NCBI RefSeq assembly: GCF_016862635.1
Contig: NZ_BONI01000013.1
Coordinates: 1-54,497, forward strand
Source: Catellatospora coxensis
Lineage (GTDB): Bacteria > Actinomycetota > Actinomycetes > Mycobacteriales > Micromonosporaceae
Reading direction: 5' to 3'
DNA: 54,497 bases
Shown here: positions 43,051-51,643 of the stretch, piece by piece
Numbering within the stretch: the first letter of the stretch is position 1
Layout: every line of letters begins with the position of its first letter
Made by a program: the position numbers and the translations under genes
Notes under the pieces: generated by a model
What the model was told of the DNA's origin: nothing
Database searches by the model: none
Seen by the model: only the letters and a program-made list of their open reading frames with translations

Positions 43051-44118
43051 CTAGTCAGGGTCGATAGAGGCCGTAGATTCTCCCGCGATGAGGGGGGTGT
43101 CGCCGGAAATATTGCGCTTGAGGACCGCGAGCGCGATCGGTCCGAGTTCCGCATGCCGGGCCGCGGTGCCGATGAATCCGACGGTACGGCCGTTCGCCGT
43201 GATCTCGGTGCCACGCGCCGGAAGCTCGTCGGTGGCGATGCCGTCCAGGTGCAGCAGGCGCAGCGCGCGCGGCGGCTTGCCGAGGTGGTGCACCCGGGCC
43301 ACCGTCTCCTGACCCCGGTAGCAGCCCTTCTCCAGGTGCACCGCGGCGGCGGTCAGGTCCACCTCCGACGGCAGCGTCCGGTGATCGGTGTCCACCCCCA
43401 CCCGGGCCTGCTTCGCGGCCGCCCGCACGGCTTCGTACGCCCACAGCCCCGCGGACGGCAGCTCCAGGGCGGCCAGCGTCGCGGCGGCGGTCTCGGCGGG
43501 CAGCAGCAGGTCCAGCACCGGGAGGTCGCCGAGCGTGTGGCGGCGCACGAAACCGCCGCCGGGCAGCGGGGCCAAGGCGTACACCGTCGTCGGTCGCGGC
43601 GGCACCGCGCCGGTGGCGAACTTCGGCCCCGGCACCTCCAGCACGTCCGGCTCGGCGGGCACGGCGACGCCGAGTTTCGCGGCGGCGGCGAGGGCCCCCG
43701 GGCCGACCAGGCTGTGTACGACCAGGTCGGCGGGTTTGATCTCAACCTGGGTGAAGAAGCGCATCCGGGTCAGGAAGGTCACCAGGTCGTCCACGGTGCC
43801 GGGTTCGACGTCCACCCAGAGCGTGCCGTCGAGCTCGGAGACCCACAGCTCGTGCTCGATGTGGCCGTGCGGGGACAGCACCAGCGTGCGGGTGCCCTGG
43901 CCGTCGGCGAGCGCGGTCAGGTGCTGCGAGGTGAGGTTGTGCAGGAAGCTCAGCCGCTCGGGGCCGGTCAGCGCCAGCACGCCGCGGTGCGAGCGGTCCA
44001 CCAGCCCGGCCGCGGTGAGCAGGGTGCGCTGCTCACGGTTCGGGTCGCCGTGGTGCGCCGGGACGGCGGCGTCGGCGGAGTCCGGGTCGAAGTGACCCAC
44101 CAGCACGGTCGTACCCAT
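43051..44118 (-). CDS. ygfZ: folate-binding YgfZ/GcvT-like protein
   Basis: A 355-residue protein with the YgfZ signature KGCYRGQETVARVHHLGKPPR and a GcvT-like fold (VLALTGPERLSFLHNLTSQ). It is thought to assist iron-sulfur enzyme maturation with tetrahydrofolate. ATG 44118 overlaps the stop of the Fur-family gene (ATGA), so the two are coupled, tying metal regulation to Fe-S maintenance. Confidence 0.92.
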   Translation of the reverse strand: MGTTVLVGHFDPDSADAAVPAHHGDPNREQRTLLTAAGLVDRSHRGVLALTGPERLSFLHNLTSQHLTALADGQGTRTLVLSPHGHIEHELWVSELDGTLWVDVEPGTVDDLVTFLTRMRFFTQVEIKPADLVVHSLVGPGALAAAAKLGVAVPAEPDVLEVPGPKFATGAVPPRPTTVYALAPLPGGGFVRRHTLGDLPVLDLLLPAETAAATLAALELPSAGLWAYEAVRAAAKQARVGVDTDHRTLPSEVDLTAAAVHLEKGCYRGQETVARVHHLGKPPRALRLLHLDGIATDELPARGTEITANGRTVGFIGTAARHAELGPIALAVLKRNISGDTPLIAGESTASIDPD

Positions 44119-44540
44119 CACGCACAGCTCCCGCAGAGTCCGAACAAGGCCACGTGCCCGATGTCCATCCGGAAGCCGCGCTGCGTCAGCAGCCGCTCGG
44201 CGAGCGGGGCCAGCTCGCTCTGCTCCAGCTCGGTGACCGTGTCGCAGCTGCGGCACACCAGGTGCACGTGCTGCACGACCGCCGCGTCGTGGTAGGTCGG
44301 CGCGCCGTGCGACAGGTGCACGTGGGTCACCAGCCCGAGCTCCTCCAGGAGCTCCAGGGTCCGGTACACGGTGGTGATGTTGACTCCGGAGGCCACCTCG
44401 CACACCGCCGCGTGCACCTGTTCCGGGGTCGCGTGGACGAGCTGGCGCACGGCGTCGAGCACCAGTTGCCGCTGGGGGGTGAGCCGCAGGCCGCGGTCCC
44501 GGAGGAGTTCGGCCAGCTCGGCGGAGCCTTGTTCGGGCAT
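44118..44540 (-). CDS. zur: Fur-family regulator, Zur/FurB type
   Basis: A 140-residue Fur protein. The winged helix (LRLTPQRQLVLDAV, TTVYRTLELLEELGLV) is followed by a dimerisation/metal part with HVHLSHGAPTYH, QHVHLVCRSCDTVTEL and a C-terminal CGSC. Two CxxC pairs hold the structural zinc; the pattern suits FurB/Zur rather than PerR. It is upstream of and coupled to ygfZ. The divergent gap to pabC includes the dyad GAGCGCGCTC. Confidence 0.85.
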   Translation of the reverse strand: MPEQGSAELAELLRDRGLRLTPQRQLVLDAVRQLVHATPEQVHAAVCEVASGVNITTVYRTLELLEELGLVTHVHLSHGAPTYHDAAVVQHVHLVCRSCDTVTELEQSELAPLAERLLTQRGFRMDIGHVALFGLCGSCA

Positions 44541-44626
44541 CGTCCGATCATAGTTCGGCGCTTGAGCGCGCTCGAACGATCAAGGCCGTCGCGGGAGCGG
44601 CCGTGCGGCGGCGTAGCATTCCGGCC

Positions 44627-45508
44627 GTGGTGCAGCCTGTTCTCGTGGTCCAGGGCCTCGGCGTGGTGCCGGCCGACACTCCCGTGCTCCGTGCCGACGA
44701 TCTCGGCGTGCTGCGCGGCGACGGGGTCTTCGAGACCATGCACGTGCGGCCCGACGGGCGTGGCGGCGTGCAGCCGTGGCTGATCGGCGAGCACCTGGCC
44801 CGGATGGCCCGCTCGGCCGCCCGGATGGAGCTGGCCCTGCCCGCCGAGGACGCGCTGCGCGAGCTGGCCGCGGCGGCCTGCGCCCAGTGGCCGGCCGAGG
44901 CCGAGGGCGCGTTGCGGCTGGTCTGCACCCGTGGCGCGGAGGCGACCGCCGCCACCGGCGGCCCGGTGACCTGCTTCGCCACCGTGAACCCGATCGGCGC
45001 GGCCACGCTGGCCGCCCGGCGCGACGGCATCACCGTCACCACGATCTCGCTGGGCTACCCGGCCGACGCGCGCACCTCGGCTCCGTGGCTGCTGGGCGGC
45101 GTGAAGTCGCTGTCGTACGCGATCAACATGGCCTCGCAGCGCTGGGCCCTCGCCCAGGGGGCCGACGACGCGCTGTGGGTGTCCGCGGACGGCTACGTGC
45201 TGGAGGGCCCCACCTCGACGCTGGTCTGGCTGAGCGGGGACACGCTGTACACGGTGCCCGTGGAGACCACCGGCATCCTGCCCGGGACGACCGCCCGGCA
45301 CCTGCTCGACAACGCCGGTGACCTCGGCTGGACCGCCGCCGAGCGCATGGTGACCCCGGCCGAGCTGGCCGCGGCCGACGGCGTGTGGCTGCTGTCCAGC
45401 GTGCGCGGCGTCGCCGAGCTGCGGGCGATCGACGGAGCCACCCAGCCCTCGTCGGCGCACACCGAGAAGCTGCGCGCGTACCTCGGCTTCACGAACCTGG
45501 GTTACTGA
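44627..45508 (+). CDS. pabC: class IV aminotransferase-fold enzyme, likely 4-amino-4-deoxychorismate lyase
   Basis: A 293-residue PLP enzyme of fold type IV. It has LRGDGVFETMHV, GGVKSLSYAINMASQRWA with the Schiff-base Lys, and YVLEGPTSTLVWL with the acidic residue contacting the pyridine nitrogen. Family members make p-aminobenzoate for folate, or transaminate D- or branched-chain amino acids; the GVFET and EGPTS sequences lean to PabC. GTG start at 44627. A tie to folate would suit the nearby folate-binding YgfZ. Confidence 0.82.
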   Translation: MVQPVLVVQGLGVVPADTPVLRADDLGVLRGDGVFETMHVRPDGRGGVQPWLIGEHLARMARSAARMELALPAEDALRELAAAACAQWPAEAEGALRLVCTRGAEATAATGGPVTCFATVNPIGAATLAARRDGITVTTISLGYPADARTSAPWLLGGVKSLSYAINMASQRWALAQGADDALWVSADGYVLEGPTSTLVWLSGDTLYTVPVETTGILPGTTARHLLDNAGDLGWTAAERMVTPAELAAADGVWLLSSVRGVAELRAIDGATQPSSAHTEKLRAYLGFTNLGY

Positions 45509-45539
45509 ACGATCCCTCAGTTGACGTAGCCTGCGGAGC

Positions 45540-46715
45540 ATGACCTCGCAGGCGTTTCTCATCGACGCGGTCCGCACCCCGTTCGGCCGCCACAAGGGCG
45601 GGCTGTCCGGCGTACGCACCGACGACCTCGCGGCCGCGCCCCTGGTCGCGCTGCTCAAGCGGCATCCTGAACTGGACCCGGCGCTGATCGAGGACGTCAT
45701 CCTCGGCGACGCCAACGGAGCCGGCGAGGACAACCGCAACGTGGCCCGCATGGCGGCGCTGCTGGCGGGCCTGCCCATGACCGTGCCCGGGGTGACCGTC
45801 AACCGGCTCTGCGCGGCGGGCGCCGAGGCGATCGTGCAGGCCTCCCGGGCGGTCCGCGCGGGCGACAACGACCTGGTCGTCGCAGGTGGTGTGGAGAGCA
45901 TGAGCCGCGCCCCGTTCGTGCTGGCCAAGCCCGACACGGCCTTCCCCGGCGAGGCGAAGCTGTGGAACACGCAGCTCGGCTGGCGCATGGTCAACCCGCT
46001 GATGCCCGACGCGTGGACCGTGCCGCTGGGCGTGGCCGCCCAGCAGGTGGCGCACGAGTTCGGCATCGGCCGCGAGGCGCAGGACGCCTGGGCGCTGCGC
46101 TCCCAGCAGCGCGCGGCCGCCGCCTGGGCGCAGGGCCGCTTCGACGACCGGGTGGTCGAGGTCGCCGGGGTGACCCGCGACGAGTCGGTGCGCCCCGACA
46201 CCAGCGCCGCCGCGCTGGCCAAGCTCCGCCCCGCGTTCACCCCGGACGGCACGGTCACCGCGGGCAACTCCTCGCCCGTCAACGACGGCGCCGCGGCGAC
46301 CCTGATCGGCTCCGCCGCCGCCGTCGAGCGCCTCGGCGTACAGCCGCTGGGCCGCATCGTGGCCAGCACCGTCGCAGGTGTCTCGCCGGAGCGCTTCTCC
46401 ACCGGCCCGGTCCCCGCGATCCGGGCGCTGCTGGCCAAGGCGAAGCTCGGCTTCGGCGACATCGCCGCCTGGGAGCTGAACGAGGCGTTCGCCGCGATGG
46501 TCCTCAGCTGCCTGCACGAGCTGCCGGAGATCGACCCCGAGCTGGTCAACGTCGACGGCGGCGCGATCGCGTACGGCCACCCGCTCGGCGCGTCCGCGCC
46601 CCGGGTCGTCGTCGACCTGTGCCACACCCTGCGCCGCCAGGGCGGCGGCTACGGCATCGCGGCGGCCTGCATCGGTGTCGGGCAGGGACAGGCGGTGCTG
46701 GTCCATGTCGAGTAA
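45540..46715 (+). CDS. thiolase (acetyl-CoA acyltransferase)
   Basis: A 391-residue thiolase. The nucleophilic Cys lies in NRLCAAGAEAIVQA, the catalytic His pair in NEAFAAMVL and GGAIAYGHPLGASAPR, and the second Cys in ACIGVGQGQAV. NRLCAAG differs from the usual NxxCGSG. It cleaves beta-ketoacyl-CoA or condenses acetyl-CoA; related PcaF acts in beta-ketoadipate degradation. Its 3' end overlaps the NUDIX gene by 11 bases. Confidence 0.92.
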   Translation: MTSQAFLIDAVRTPFGRHKGGLSGVRTDDLAAAPLVALLKRHPELDPALIEDVILGDANGAGEDNRNVARMAALLAGLPMTVPGVTVNRLCAAGAEAIVQASRAVRAGDNDLVVAGGVESMSRAPFVLAKPDTAFPGEAKLWNTQLGWRMVNPLMPDAWTVPLGVAAQQVAHEFGIGREAQDAWALRSQQRAAAAWAQGRFDDRVVEVAGVTRDESVRPDTSAAALAKLRPAFTPDGTVTAGNSSPVNDGAAATLIGSAAAVERLGVQPLGRIVASTVAGVSPERFSTGPVPAIRALLAKAKLGFGDIAAWELNEAFAAMVLSCLHELPEIDPELVNVDGGAIAYGHPLGASAPRVVVDLCHTLRRQGGGYGIAAACIGVGQGQAVLVHVE

Positions 46716-47286
46716 CCCGTTCGACCTGCTGCCGCCCGAGCAACGGGCCCGGTTCGAGACGCTGGCCCGCGAGTTCGCCGAGTCCGGCGCCGAGCCCGCG
46801 ACGCCCCGCGAGGCGTCGACCGTGGTGCTGATCCGCCCCGACCGCACGATCTTCCTGATCCGGCGGATGCGGGCGATGGCGTTCGGCGGCATGTGGGCAT
46901 TCCCCGGCGGCTCGCTGGAGCCGGGTGAGACCCCGGCCGACGCGGCGGTACGCGAGATCGAGGAGGAGACCGGGGTGACCCTGCTGCCGGCCGCGCTGAC
47001 GCCGTGGCACCGCTGGCTGACCCCGGTGTTCGAGCCGCGCCGCTTCGACACCTGGTTCTTCCTGGCCGCCATGCCCGACGGCCAGGACGCCGCGCTGCCG
47101 GAGTTCGAGGCCGACCGGGCCCGCTGGCTGACGCCCGAGGAGGCGATCGCCGAACACGAGTCCGGCGACCTGCCCATGCTCCCACCCACCCTGGTCACGC
47201 TGCGCGAACTCTCCGCATACCCCACGGTGCCGGACATGCTCACCACCCACCGCGACGTCACCAGCCCCTACATGCCCACCCTCTGA
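46705..47286 (+). CDS. NUDIX hydrolase
   Basis: A 193-residue hydrolase with a full NUDIX box: GGSLEPGETPADAAVREIEEETG, holding the metal-binding REIEEE. The start FDLLPPEQRARFETLAREF and the RRMRAMAFGGMWAFPGG segment resemble the NUDT7/NUDT19-like coenzyme A or acyl-CoA pyrophosphatases. The overlap with a thiolase gene favours a CoA-linked substrate, but this is inference. Confidence 0.88.
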   Translation: MSSNPFDLLPPEQRARFETLAREFAESGAEPATPREASTVVLIRPDRTIFLIRRMRAMAFGGMWAFPGGSLEPGETPADAAVREIEEETGVTLLPAALTPWHRWLTPVFEPRRFDTWFFLAAMPDGQDAALPEFEADRARWLTPEEAIAEHESGDLPMLPPTLVTLRELSAYPTVPDMLTTHRDVTSPYMPTL

Positions 47287-47319
47287 CCCCGCCCAGGGCC
47301 GCCGCCCTCACCTGGCGCG

Positions 47320-47373
47320 ACTTTTAAAGACTTGCGGCCTCAGGAATTCCTGAGGCCGCAAGTCTTTAAAAGT
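47320..47373. repeat. perfect 54-bp palindrome without a loop
   Basis: Each arm is 27 bases, ACTTTTAAAGACTTGCGGCC onward, centred on GAATTC at 47346/47347, with no mismatch. It lies between the convergent NUDIX and pstB genes. A single copy was noticed in this window. It may be a bidirectional terminator or a palindromic element. Confidence 0.95.
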
Positions 47374-47427
47374 TGCCGTGGGGGCCGCGGGCGCCGGGCG
47401 GTGGGCCGTGGGGAGACCGTGGGCGGG

Positions 47428-48270
47428 TCAGCCGAAGCGGCCGGTGATGTAGTCCTCGGTGCGCTTGTCGGCGGGGTTGGTGAAGATGCGGCCGGTGTCG
47501 TTGAACTCGACCAGGCGGCCGTGGCGGACGCCGGCCTCGTCGAGCTCCGCGGTGAAGAACGCGGTGTGGTGGCTGACGCGGGCGGCCTGCTGCATGTTGT
47601 GGGTCACGATCACGATGGTGTACGTGCCCGCCAGGTCGTGCATCAGGTCCTCGATCTTGCCGGTGGCGATCGGGTCGAGCGCGGAGCACGGCTCGTCCAT
47701 GAGGATCACCTCGGGCTTGACCGCGATCGCCCGCGCGATGCACAGCCGCTGCTGCTGGCCGCCGGACAGGGCCAGGCCGCTGGTCTTCAGCTTGTTCTTG
47801 ACCTCGTCCCACAGGGCCGCGCCGCGCAACGCCTGCTCGACGCGGTCGTCCATGTTGTCCTTGATCCCGTTGATCTTCAGGCCGTACGCCACGTTCTCGT
47901 AGATGGACTTCGGGAACGGGTTCGGCTTCTGGAAGACCATGCCGATGCGGCGGCGCACCTGGATCGGGTCGACGTCCGGGGCGTACAGGTCCTGGCCGTG
48001 GAACGTGATCTTCCCGGCCACCCGGGCACCCGACACCAGGTCGTTCATCCGGTTGAGCGAGCGCAGCACGGTGCTCTTGCCGCAGCCCGACGGGCCGATG
48101 AGCGCGGTGATCTGGTGCTCACGGACCGCCATGGTGGTGCCGCGGACAGCCTCGTAGTTGCCGTAGAAGACGCTGACGTTCTCCAGCTGCATCACCGGCG
48201 GTGCGGACGCGACGGGCATGGCGGGCACGGCTCCCGGAAGAAGGGTGGACAGGGTGAAGTCGGTGCTCAT
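47428..48270 (-). CDS. pstB: phosphate ABC transporter ATPase PstB
   Basis: A 280-residue ABC ATPase. Walker A is GPSGCGKST, the Q-loop [20 protein letters not shown] is PstB-specific, the signature is LSGGQQQRL, Walker B is [13 protein letters not shown] and the switch His is in [16 protein letters not shown] 48270 is preferred because GAGG sits nine bases before it; ATG 48279 is an alternative. It drives phosphate import with PstA/PstC. Last gene of the pstSCAB operon. Confidence 0.95.
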   Translation of the reverse strand: MSTDFTLSTLLPGAVPAMPVASAPPVMQLENVSVFYGNYEAVRGTTMAVREHQITALIGPSGCGKSTVLRSLNRMNDLVSGARVAGKITFHGQDLYAPDVDPIQVRRRIGMVFQKPNPFPKSIYENVAYGLKINGIKDNMDDRVEQALRGAALWDEVKNKLKTSGLALSGGQQQRLCIARAIAVKPEVILMDEPCSALDPIATGKIEDLMHDLAGTYTIVIVTHNMQQAARVSHHTAFFTAELDEAGVRHGRLVEFNDTGRIFTNPADKRTEDYITGRFG

Positions 48271-48281
48271 GGCGGTCATCC

Positions 48282-49193
48282 TCAACGTTCCTTGATGGCG
48301 AAGCGGCTGGAGATCAGGCGGGCGGCGATGGTGAACACGAGCACGATCAGCATCAGCGTGAGCGCCGCGCCCCAGGCACGATCCTGTGCCGCCACGAACG
48401 GCTCCCCGGCGTTCTTGAAGATCTGCGCGGCCAGGGTGGTGTTGGCCCCGTCCAGGCTCCAGTTGGAGGTGAAGATCGTGCCGGCGACCAGCACGACCGG
48501 GGCAGTCTCGCCCGCCGCGCGCGCGATGGCCAGCATCACGCCGCTGACGATGCCGGAGATCGCCGCGGGCAGCACCACGGAGACGGTCGTCTTCCAGCGC
48601 CGGGCGCCGAGCGCGGCGCTGGCCTGGCGCAGCTCGTCCGGCACCAGCCGGAGCATCTCCTCGGAGCTGCGGATGATCACCGGGAGCATCAGGCAGCCCA
48701 GGGCGAGCGCGGCCGCGAAGCCGGACTGCTCCTTGACCACCAGCACGTACGAGACGTAGATGAACAGACCCATGACGACCGAGGGCACGCCCGTCATGAC
48801 GTCGGACATCGTCCGGATGAGCCGCGCCAGCGCGTTCTGCTTGCCGTACTCGTTGAGGTAGATCGCGCCGAGCACACCGAGCGGGATCGCCATGGCGGCC
48901 GCAGCGCCGGTGATGACCAGCGTGCCGGCGACCGCGGGACCCATGCCGCCACCGGCCCGGCGGGCCGAGTTCGGGATGTCCTCGATGAGGAATTCCCAGC
49001 TGATCAGCGCCAGGCCGCGGCTGGCCACGTGGAAGATGACCAGGCCCAGCGGGATCAGCGCGATCAGCAGCGCCAGGCCCATGAGCGACTTGCTGAAGCC
49101 GTCGGTCAGGCGGCGGCGCAGCGGCAGCGCGGAGCGGCGCAGGTCCGCCGGCACCGGAGCGGCCGCCGCAGGACGGGTGGCGGTCGTGGTCAT
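48282..49193 (-). CDS. pstA: phosphate ABC transporter permease PstA
   Basis: A 303-residue permease with about six transmembrane helices; the loop [41 protein letters not shown] class EAA segment is present as [17 protein letters not shown] 49193 has AGGAGAAGGC upstream, and this start lies at the end of a 68-bp tandem duplication. The ATG overlaps the stop of the second mini-ORF (ATGA). The frame upstream of this ATG belongs to the repeat and is not claimed. Confidence 0.94.
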   Translation of the reverse strand: MTTTATRPAAAAPVPADLRRSALPLRRRLTDGFSKSLMGLALLIALIPLGLVIFHVASRGLALISWEFLIEDIPNSARRAGGGMGPAVAGTLVITGAAAAMAIPLGVLGAIYLNEYGKQNALARLIRTMSDVMTGVPSVVMGLFIYVSYVLVVKEQSGFAAALALGCLMLPVIIRSSEEMLRLVPDELRQASAALGARRWKTTVSVVLPAAISGIVSGVMLAIARAAGETAPVVLVAGTIFTSNWSLDGANTTLAAQIFKNAGEPFVAAQDRAWGAALTLMLIVLVFTIAARLISSRFAIKER

Positions 49194-49261
49194 GCCTTCT
49201 CCTCGCTCTGCTCGTCGGCGCCATGGCGCTGCATCATGATTCGCTCGCAAGGCTCACTCAT
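49190..49261 (-). CDS. mini-ORF 2 between pstC and pstA (23 residues)
   Basis: ATG to TGA reading of the second 68-bp repeat unit: starts [11 protein letters not shown] and ends DEQSEEKA. Its stop overlaps the pstA start and its ATG overlaps the stop of mini-ORF 1. It differs from mini-ORF 1 by one base, giving AGT instead of AGC for Ser2. Whether a peptide accumulates is unknown; it may serve only to carry ribosomes to pstA. Confidence 0.45.
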   Translation of the reverse strand: MSEPCERIMMQRHGADEQSEEKA

Positions 49262-49326
49262 GCCTTCTCCTCGCTCTGCTCGTCGGCGCCATGGCGCTGC
49301 ATCATGATTCGCTCGCAAGGCTCGCT
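49191..49326. repeat. 68-bp tandem duplication in the pstC-pstA junction
   Basis: Two units, 49191-49258 and 49259-49326, identical except for one base (A versus G near each unit's right end). Each carries the GAGGAGAAGGCATG ribosome site and start. The unit length leaves exactly one more coupled ATGA junction. Confidence 0.95.
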
Positions 49327-49329
49327 CAT
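49258..49329 (-). CDS. mini-ORF 1 between pstC and pstA (23 residues)
   Basis: The ATG overlaps the pstC stop (ATGA). The peptide begins [11 protein letters not shown] and is identical to mini-ORF 2. Its stop overlaps the start of mini-ORF 2. The internal GAGGAGAAGG near the end is the ribosome site for the next ORF. Confidence 0.45.
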   Translation of the reverse strand: MSEPCERIMMQRHGADEQSEEKA

Positions 49330-50312
49330 GCCGACGCTCCCCTCATCCGGATCTCTGCCCGGCGTACGACGAACCGGGCGATCAGGTTGACCACGACGGT
49401 GATGACGAACAGCACCACACCCATGCCGATCAGGGCGGCGGTGAAGTCACCGGTGGACTCGCCCCACTGGTCGACGATGATGGCCGGCAGCGCGTAGCCG
49501 CCCTCGAACAGGTTCGCGGCGATCTGCACCGAGCTGCCGATGACCAGGGCGACCGCGATGGTCTCGCCCATCGCGCGGCCGAGGCCCAGGATCACCGCGC
49601 CGACCACGCCGCCGAAGCTGTGCGGCAGCACCGCACCCTTGATCATCTCCCAGCGGGTGGCGCCGAGCGCCCAGGCCGCTTGCTTGTCGGAGTCGGGCAC
49701 GGTCGCAAAGACCTCGCGCGCGATCGACGTGATGATCGGGACGATCATGATGGCGAGGATCAGGCCGGCGGTCATGAAGCTGCGGCCGCTGCTGCGCGGC
49801 TCGCCGAACAGCGCGCCGAGCACCGGCACGCCGCCCAGCACCTCGTGCAGCCAGTTGTAGACCGGCGTCATGGCCGGCGCGACGACGAGGATGCCCCAGA
49901 GGCCGAAGACCACCGAGGGCACCGCCGCGAGCAGGTCGATGAGGGTGACGATGGCGGTGCGGACGCGGCGCGGGGCCAGCTCGGTCAGGAAGAGCGCGAT
50001 ACCGATCGAGACGGGGACCGCGACGACGACGGCGATGGCGGAGACCACGAGCGTGCCGTACAGGAAGGCGAGCGTGCCGTAGACCGGCTTGGCCGGGCCG
50101 TCCCCGTCGGGGTCGTTCGGGATCCAGGTCGAGCTGGTGAAGAACTCGGCGGAGAAGGCCGGGTACGCCTGCTTCACCATGGTGATCAGGATCAACGCCA
50201 GGATCACCAGCACCGCGAAGCCCGCGGATACGCACAAGGCCCAGAAGAGCCGGTCGGCGTGCCTGCCGCGGTCCTTCCGGGTCAGCTGAGCGGATTTGTC
50301 TAGGACTGTCAT
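49326..50312 (-). CDS. pstC: phosphate ABC transporter permease PstC
   Basis: A 328-residue permease. The first transmembrane helix (about 20-45, ALCVSAGFAVLVILALILITMV) and about five others surround a large outer loop (STWIPNDPDGDGPAKPVYG). The EAA-type loop is ATRWEMIKGAVLPHSFGGVVGAVILGLGRAMGETIAV. ATG at 50312. It is separated from pstS by a strong hairpin and coupled through two mini-ORFs to pstA. Confidence 0.95.
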   Translation of the reverse strand: MTVLDKSAQLTRKDRGRHADRLFWALCVSAGFAVLVILALILITMVKQAYPAFSAEFFTSSTWIPNDPDGDGPAKPVYGTLAFLYGTLVVSAIAVVVAVPVSIGIALFLTELAPRRVRTAIVTLIDLLAAVPSVVFGLWGILVVAPAMTPVYNWLHEVLGGVPVLGALFGEPRSSGRSFMTAGLILAIMIVPIITSIAREVFATVPDSDKQAAWALGATRWEMIKGAVLPHSFGGVVGAVILGLGRAMGETIAVALVIGSSVQIAANLFEGGYALPAIIVDQWGESTGDFTAALIGMGVVLFVITVVVNLIARFVVRRAEIRMRGASA

Positions 50313-50340
50313 CTCTTCTCCGAGGGGTGGCCTGGCGAGG

Positions 50341-50376
50341 CCGGTGCGGCGGGTCCGGGAGGACCCGCCGCACCGG
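50341..50376 (-). terminator. hairpin between pstS and pstC
   Basis: Perfect 16-base arms (50341-50356 and 50361-50376) with loop GGGA, 25 bases after the pstS stop. It should partially terminate or stabilise the pstS message so that more binding protein than permease is made. Confidence 0.8.
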
Positions 50377-50400
50377 GGTGGTGCTCAGGTCAGCTCAGCT

Positions 50401-51477
50401 TCAGCTGACCTTGTCCAGCTGGGCGAGGGCCTTGGCCTGCAGGTCGGCCGGCAGCACCGCGTAGTTGACCTCGGCCGCGATGGCCGCGCCGTCGGTGAGC
50501 AGGTACTTGACGAAGCCCTTGACCAGCTCGGCCTTCTTCGGGTCGTCGTACTTCGGCTTGACCAGCAGGTAGGTCGGCGCCGTGATCGGGTAGGAGGTCG
50601 CGCCCGCCGCGTTCAGCGGGTTGAAGGTCAGGTCGTCCTTGAGCTCGGCACCGGCGAGCGCCGCGGTGGCGCCGTCCAGCGTCGGGAGCACGAACTGGCC
50701 GTCCTTGTTCTTGATCGCGACGAACGGCAGACCGGAGTCCTTGGCGTCGCTCAGGTCGACGTAGCCGATACCGCCGTCGGCGGCCTTGATCAGCTGCGCC
50801 ACACCGGTGTTCTTGGCACCGGCCTGGGTGTCGGCCGGCCACGCGACGGTGTCGCCGCTGCCCAGCTTCCAGGCGGCGCCGGCGGCGGCGACCAGGTACT
50901 TGGTGAAGTTGTTGGTGGTGCCCGAGCCGTCCGAGCGGTGCGCCACGGAGATGGCGGTGGCCGGCAGGGTCACGCCCGGGTTGTCGGCGGCGATCTCCGG
51001 CGCGTTCCAGGTCTTGATCTCACGCTGGAAGATCTTGGCCAGGGTGACCGGGCTGAGCTGCAGCTTGTCGACGCCCTTGAGGTTGTACGACACGGTGATC
51101 GGCGCGGCGACGGTCGGGATGTACAGGTAGGAGCCGGCGGGCACGCCGTCGGTGTCCTTGACCGTGCTGTCGGTGCCGGCGAAGTCGACCAGGCCGGAGC
51201 CGAACTCCTTCTTGCCGGTGCCGGAGCCCACCGAGTTGTAGGTCACCTTGAAGTTCGGAGCGGCATCCTTCAGGGAGAGGATGACCTCCTGGTAGTAGGT
51301 GTTCGGGAAGCTGGCGCCCGACGCCTTCAGCTCACCGGAGAGGGCGGCCACGCCGGACGCGTCGGCGCTGGCGGAGGGGTCCGTCGTGGTGTCGCCCTTC
51401 GAGGAGCAACCGGCAAGAGCAAGCGCAGCGATCGCGACGCCCGCAAGCACGCGCCGAGAGAGCACGTTACGGTTCAC
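50401..51477 (-). CDS. pstS: phosphate-binding lipoprotein PstS
   Basis: A 358-residue periplasmic-type binding lipoprotein. Signal peptide RRVLAGVAIAALALAGCSSK has lipobox LAGC. Phosphate-contact motifs are LKASGASFPNTYYQEV, YNSVGSGTGKKEF, FAGTDSTVKD and SVAHRSDGSGTTNNFTKYL. GTG start with AGGAAGG about 14 bases upstream. A PHO box lies about 90-107 bases upstream. First gene of pstSCAB, placed next to a propeller-like gene. Confidence 0.95.
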   Translation of the reverse strand: MNRNVLSRRVLAGVAIAALALAGCSSKGDTTTDPSASADASGVAALSGELKASGASFPNTYYQEVILSLKDAAPNFKVTYNSVGSGTGKKEFGSGLVDFAGTDSTVKDTDGVPAGSYLYIPTVAAPITVSYNLKGVDKLQLSPVTLAKIFQREIKTWNAPEIAADNPGVTLPATAISVAHRSDGSGTTNNFTKYLVAAAGAAWKLGSGDTVAWPADTQAGAKNTGVAQLIKAADGGIGYVDLSDAKDSGLPFVAIKNKDGQFVLPTLDGATAALAGAELKDDLTFNPLNAAGATSYPITAPTYLLVKPKYDDPKKAELVKGFVKYLLTDGAAIAAEVNYAVLPADLQAKALAQLDKVS

Positions 51478-51566
51478 TTCAGGGGTGCCTTCCTAGTCAG
51501 GGATAACGGCCGTCGCCGGCCTGACCCCGACATTGCACGGCGCAGGTAGACGGTTCTCCCGTCTCA

Positions 51567-51584
51567 GGTGAACGCAGGGTGAAC
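51567..51584 (-). promoter_or_regulatory. PHO box upstream of pstS
   Basis: Reading the minus strand, GTTCACC occurs twice with an exact 11-base period (51578-51584 then 51567-51573). A third, weaker AGTGAAC-type unit lies near 51633-51639 in the neighbouring gene end. It matches the phoU-side PHO box. Confidence 0.85.
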
Positions 51585-51643
51585 AGGCAAAACAGGACCG
51601 GTGTCGGTTCCATCAGCAAGATGTGGCCGGGAAGTGAACGCGG

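Noticed and set aside
48282-49250. pstA starting at 49250 with 19 extra residues
   Set aside because: The extension is read from the 68-bp repeat. ATG 49193 has a good ribosome site and the usual start.
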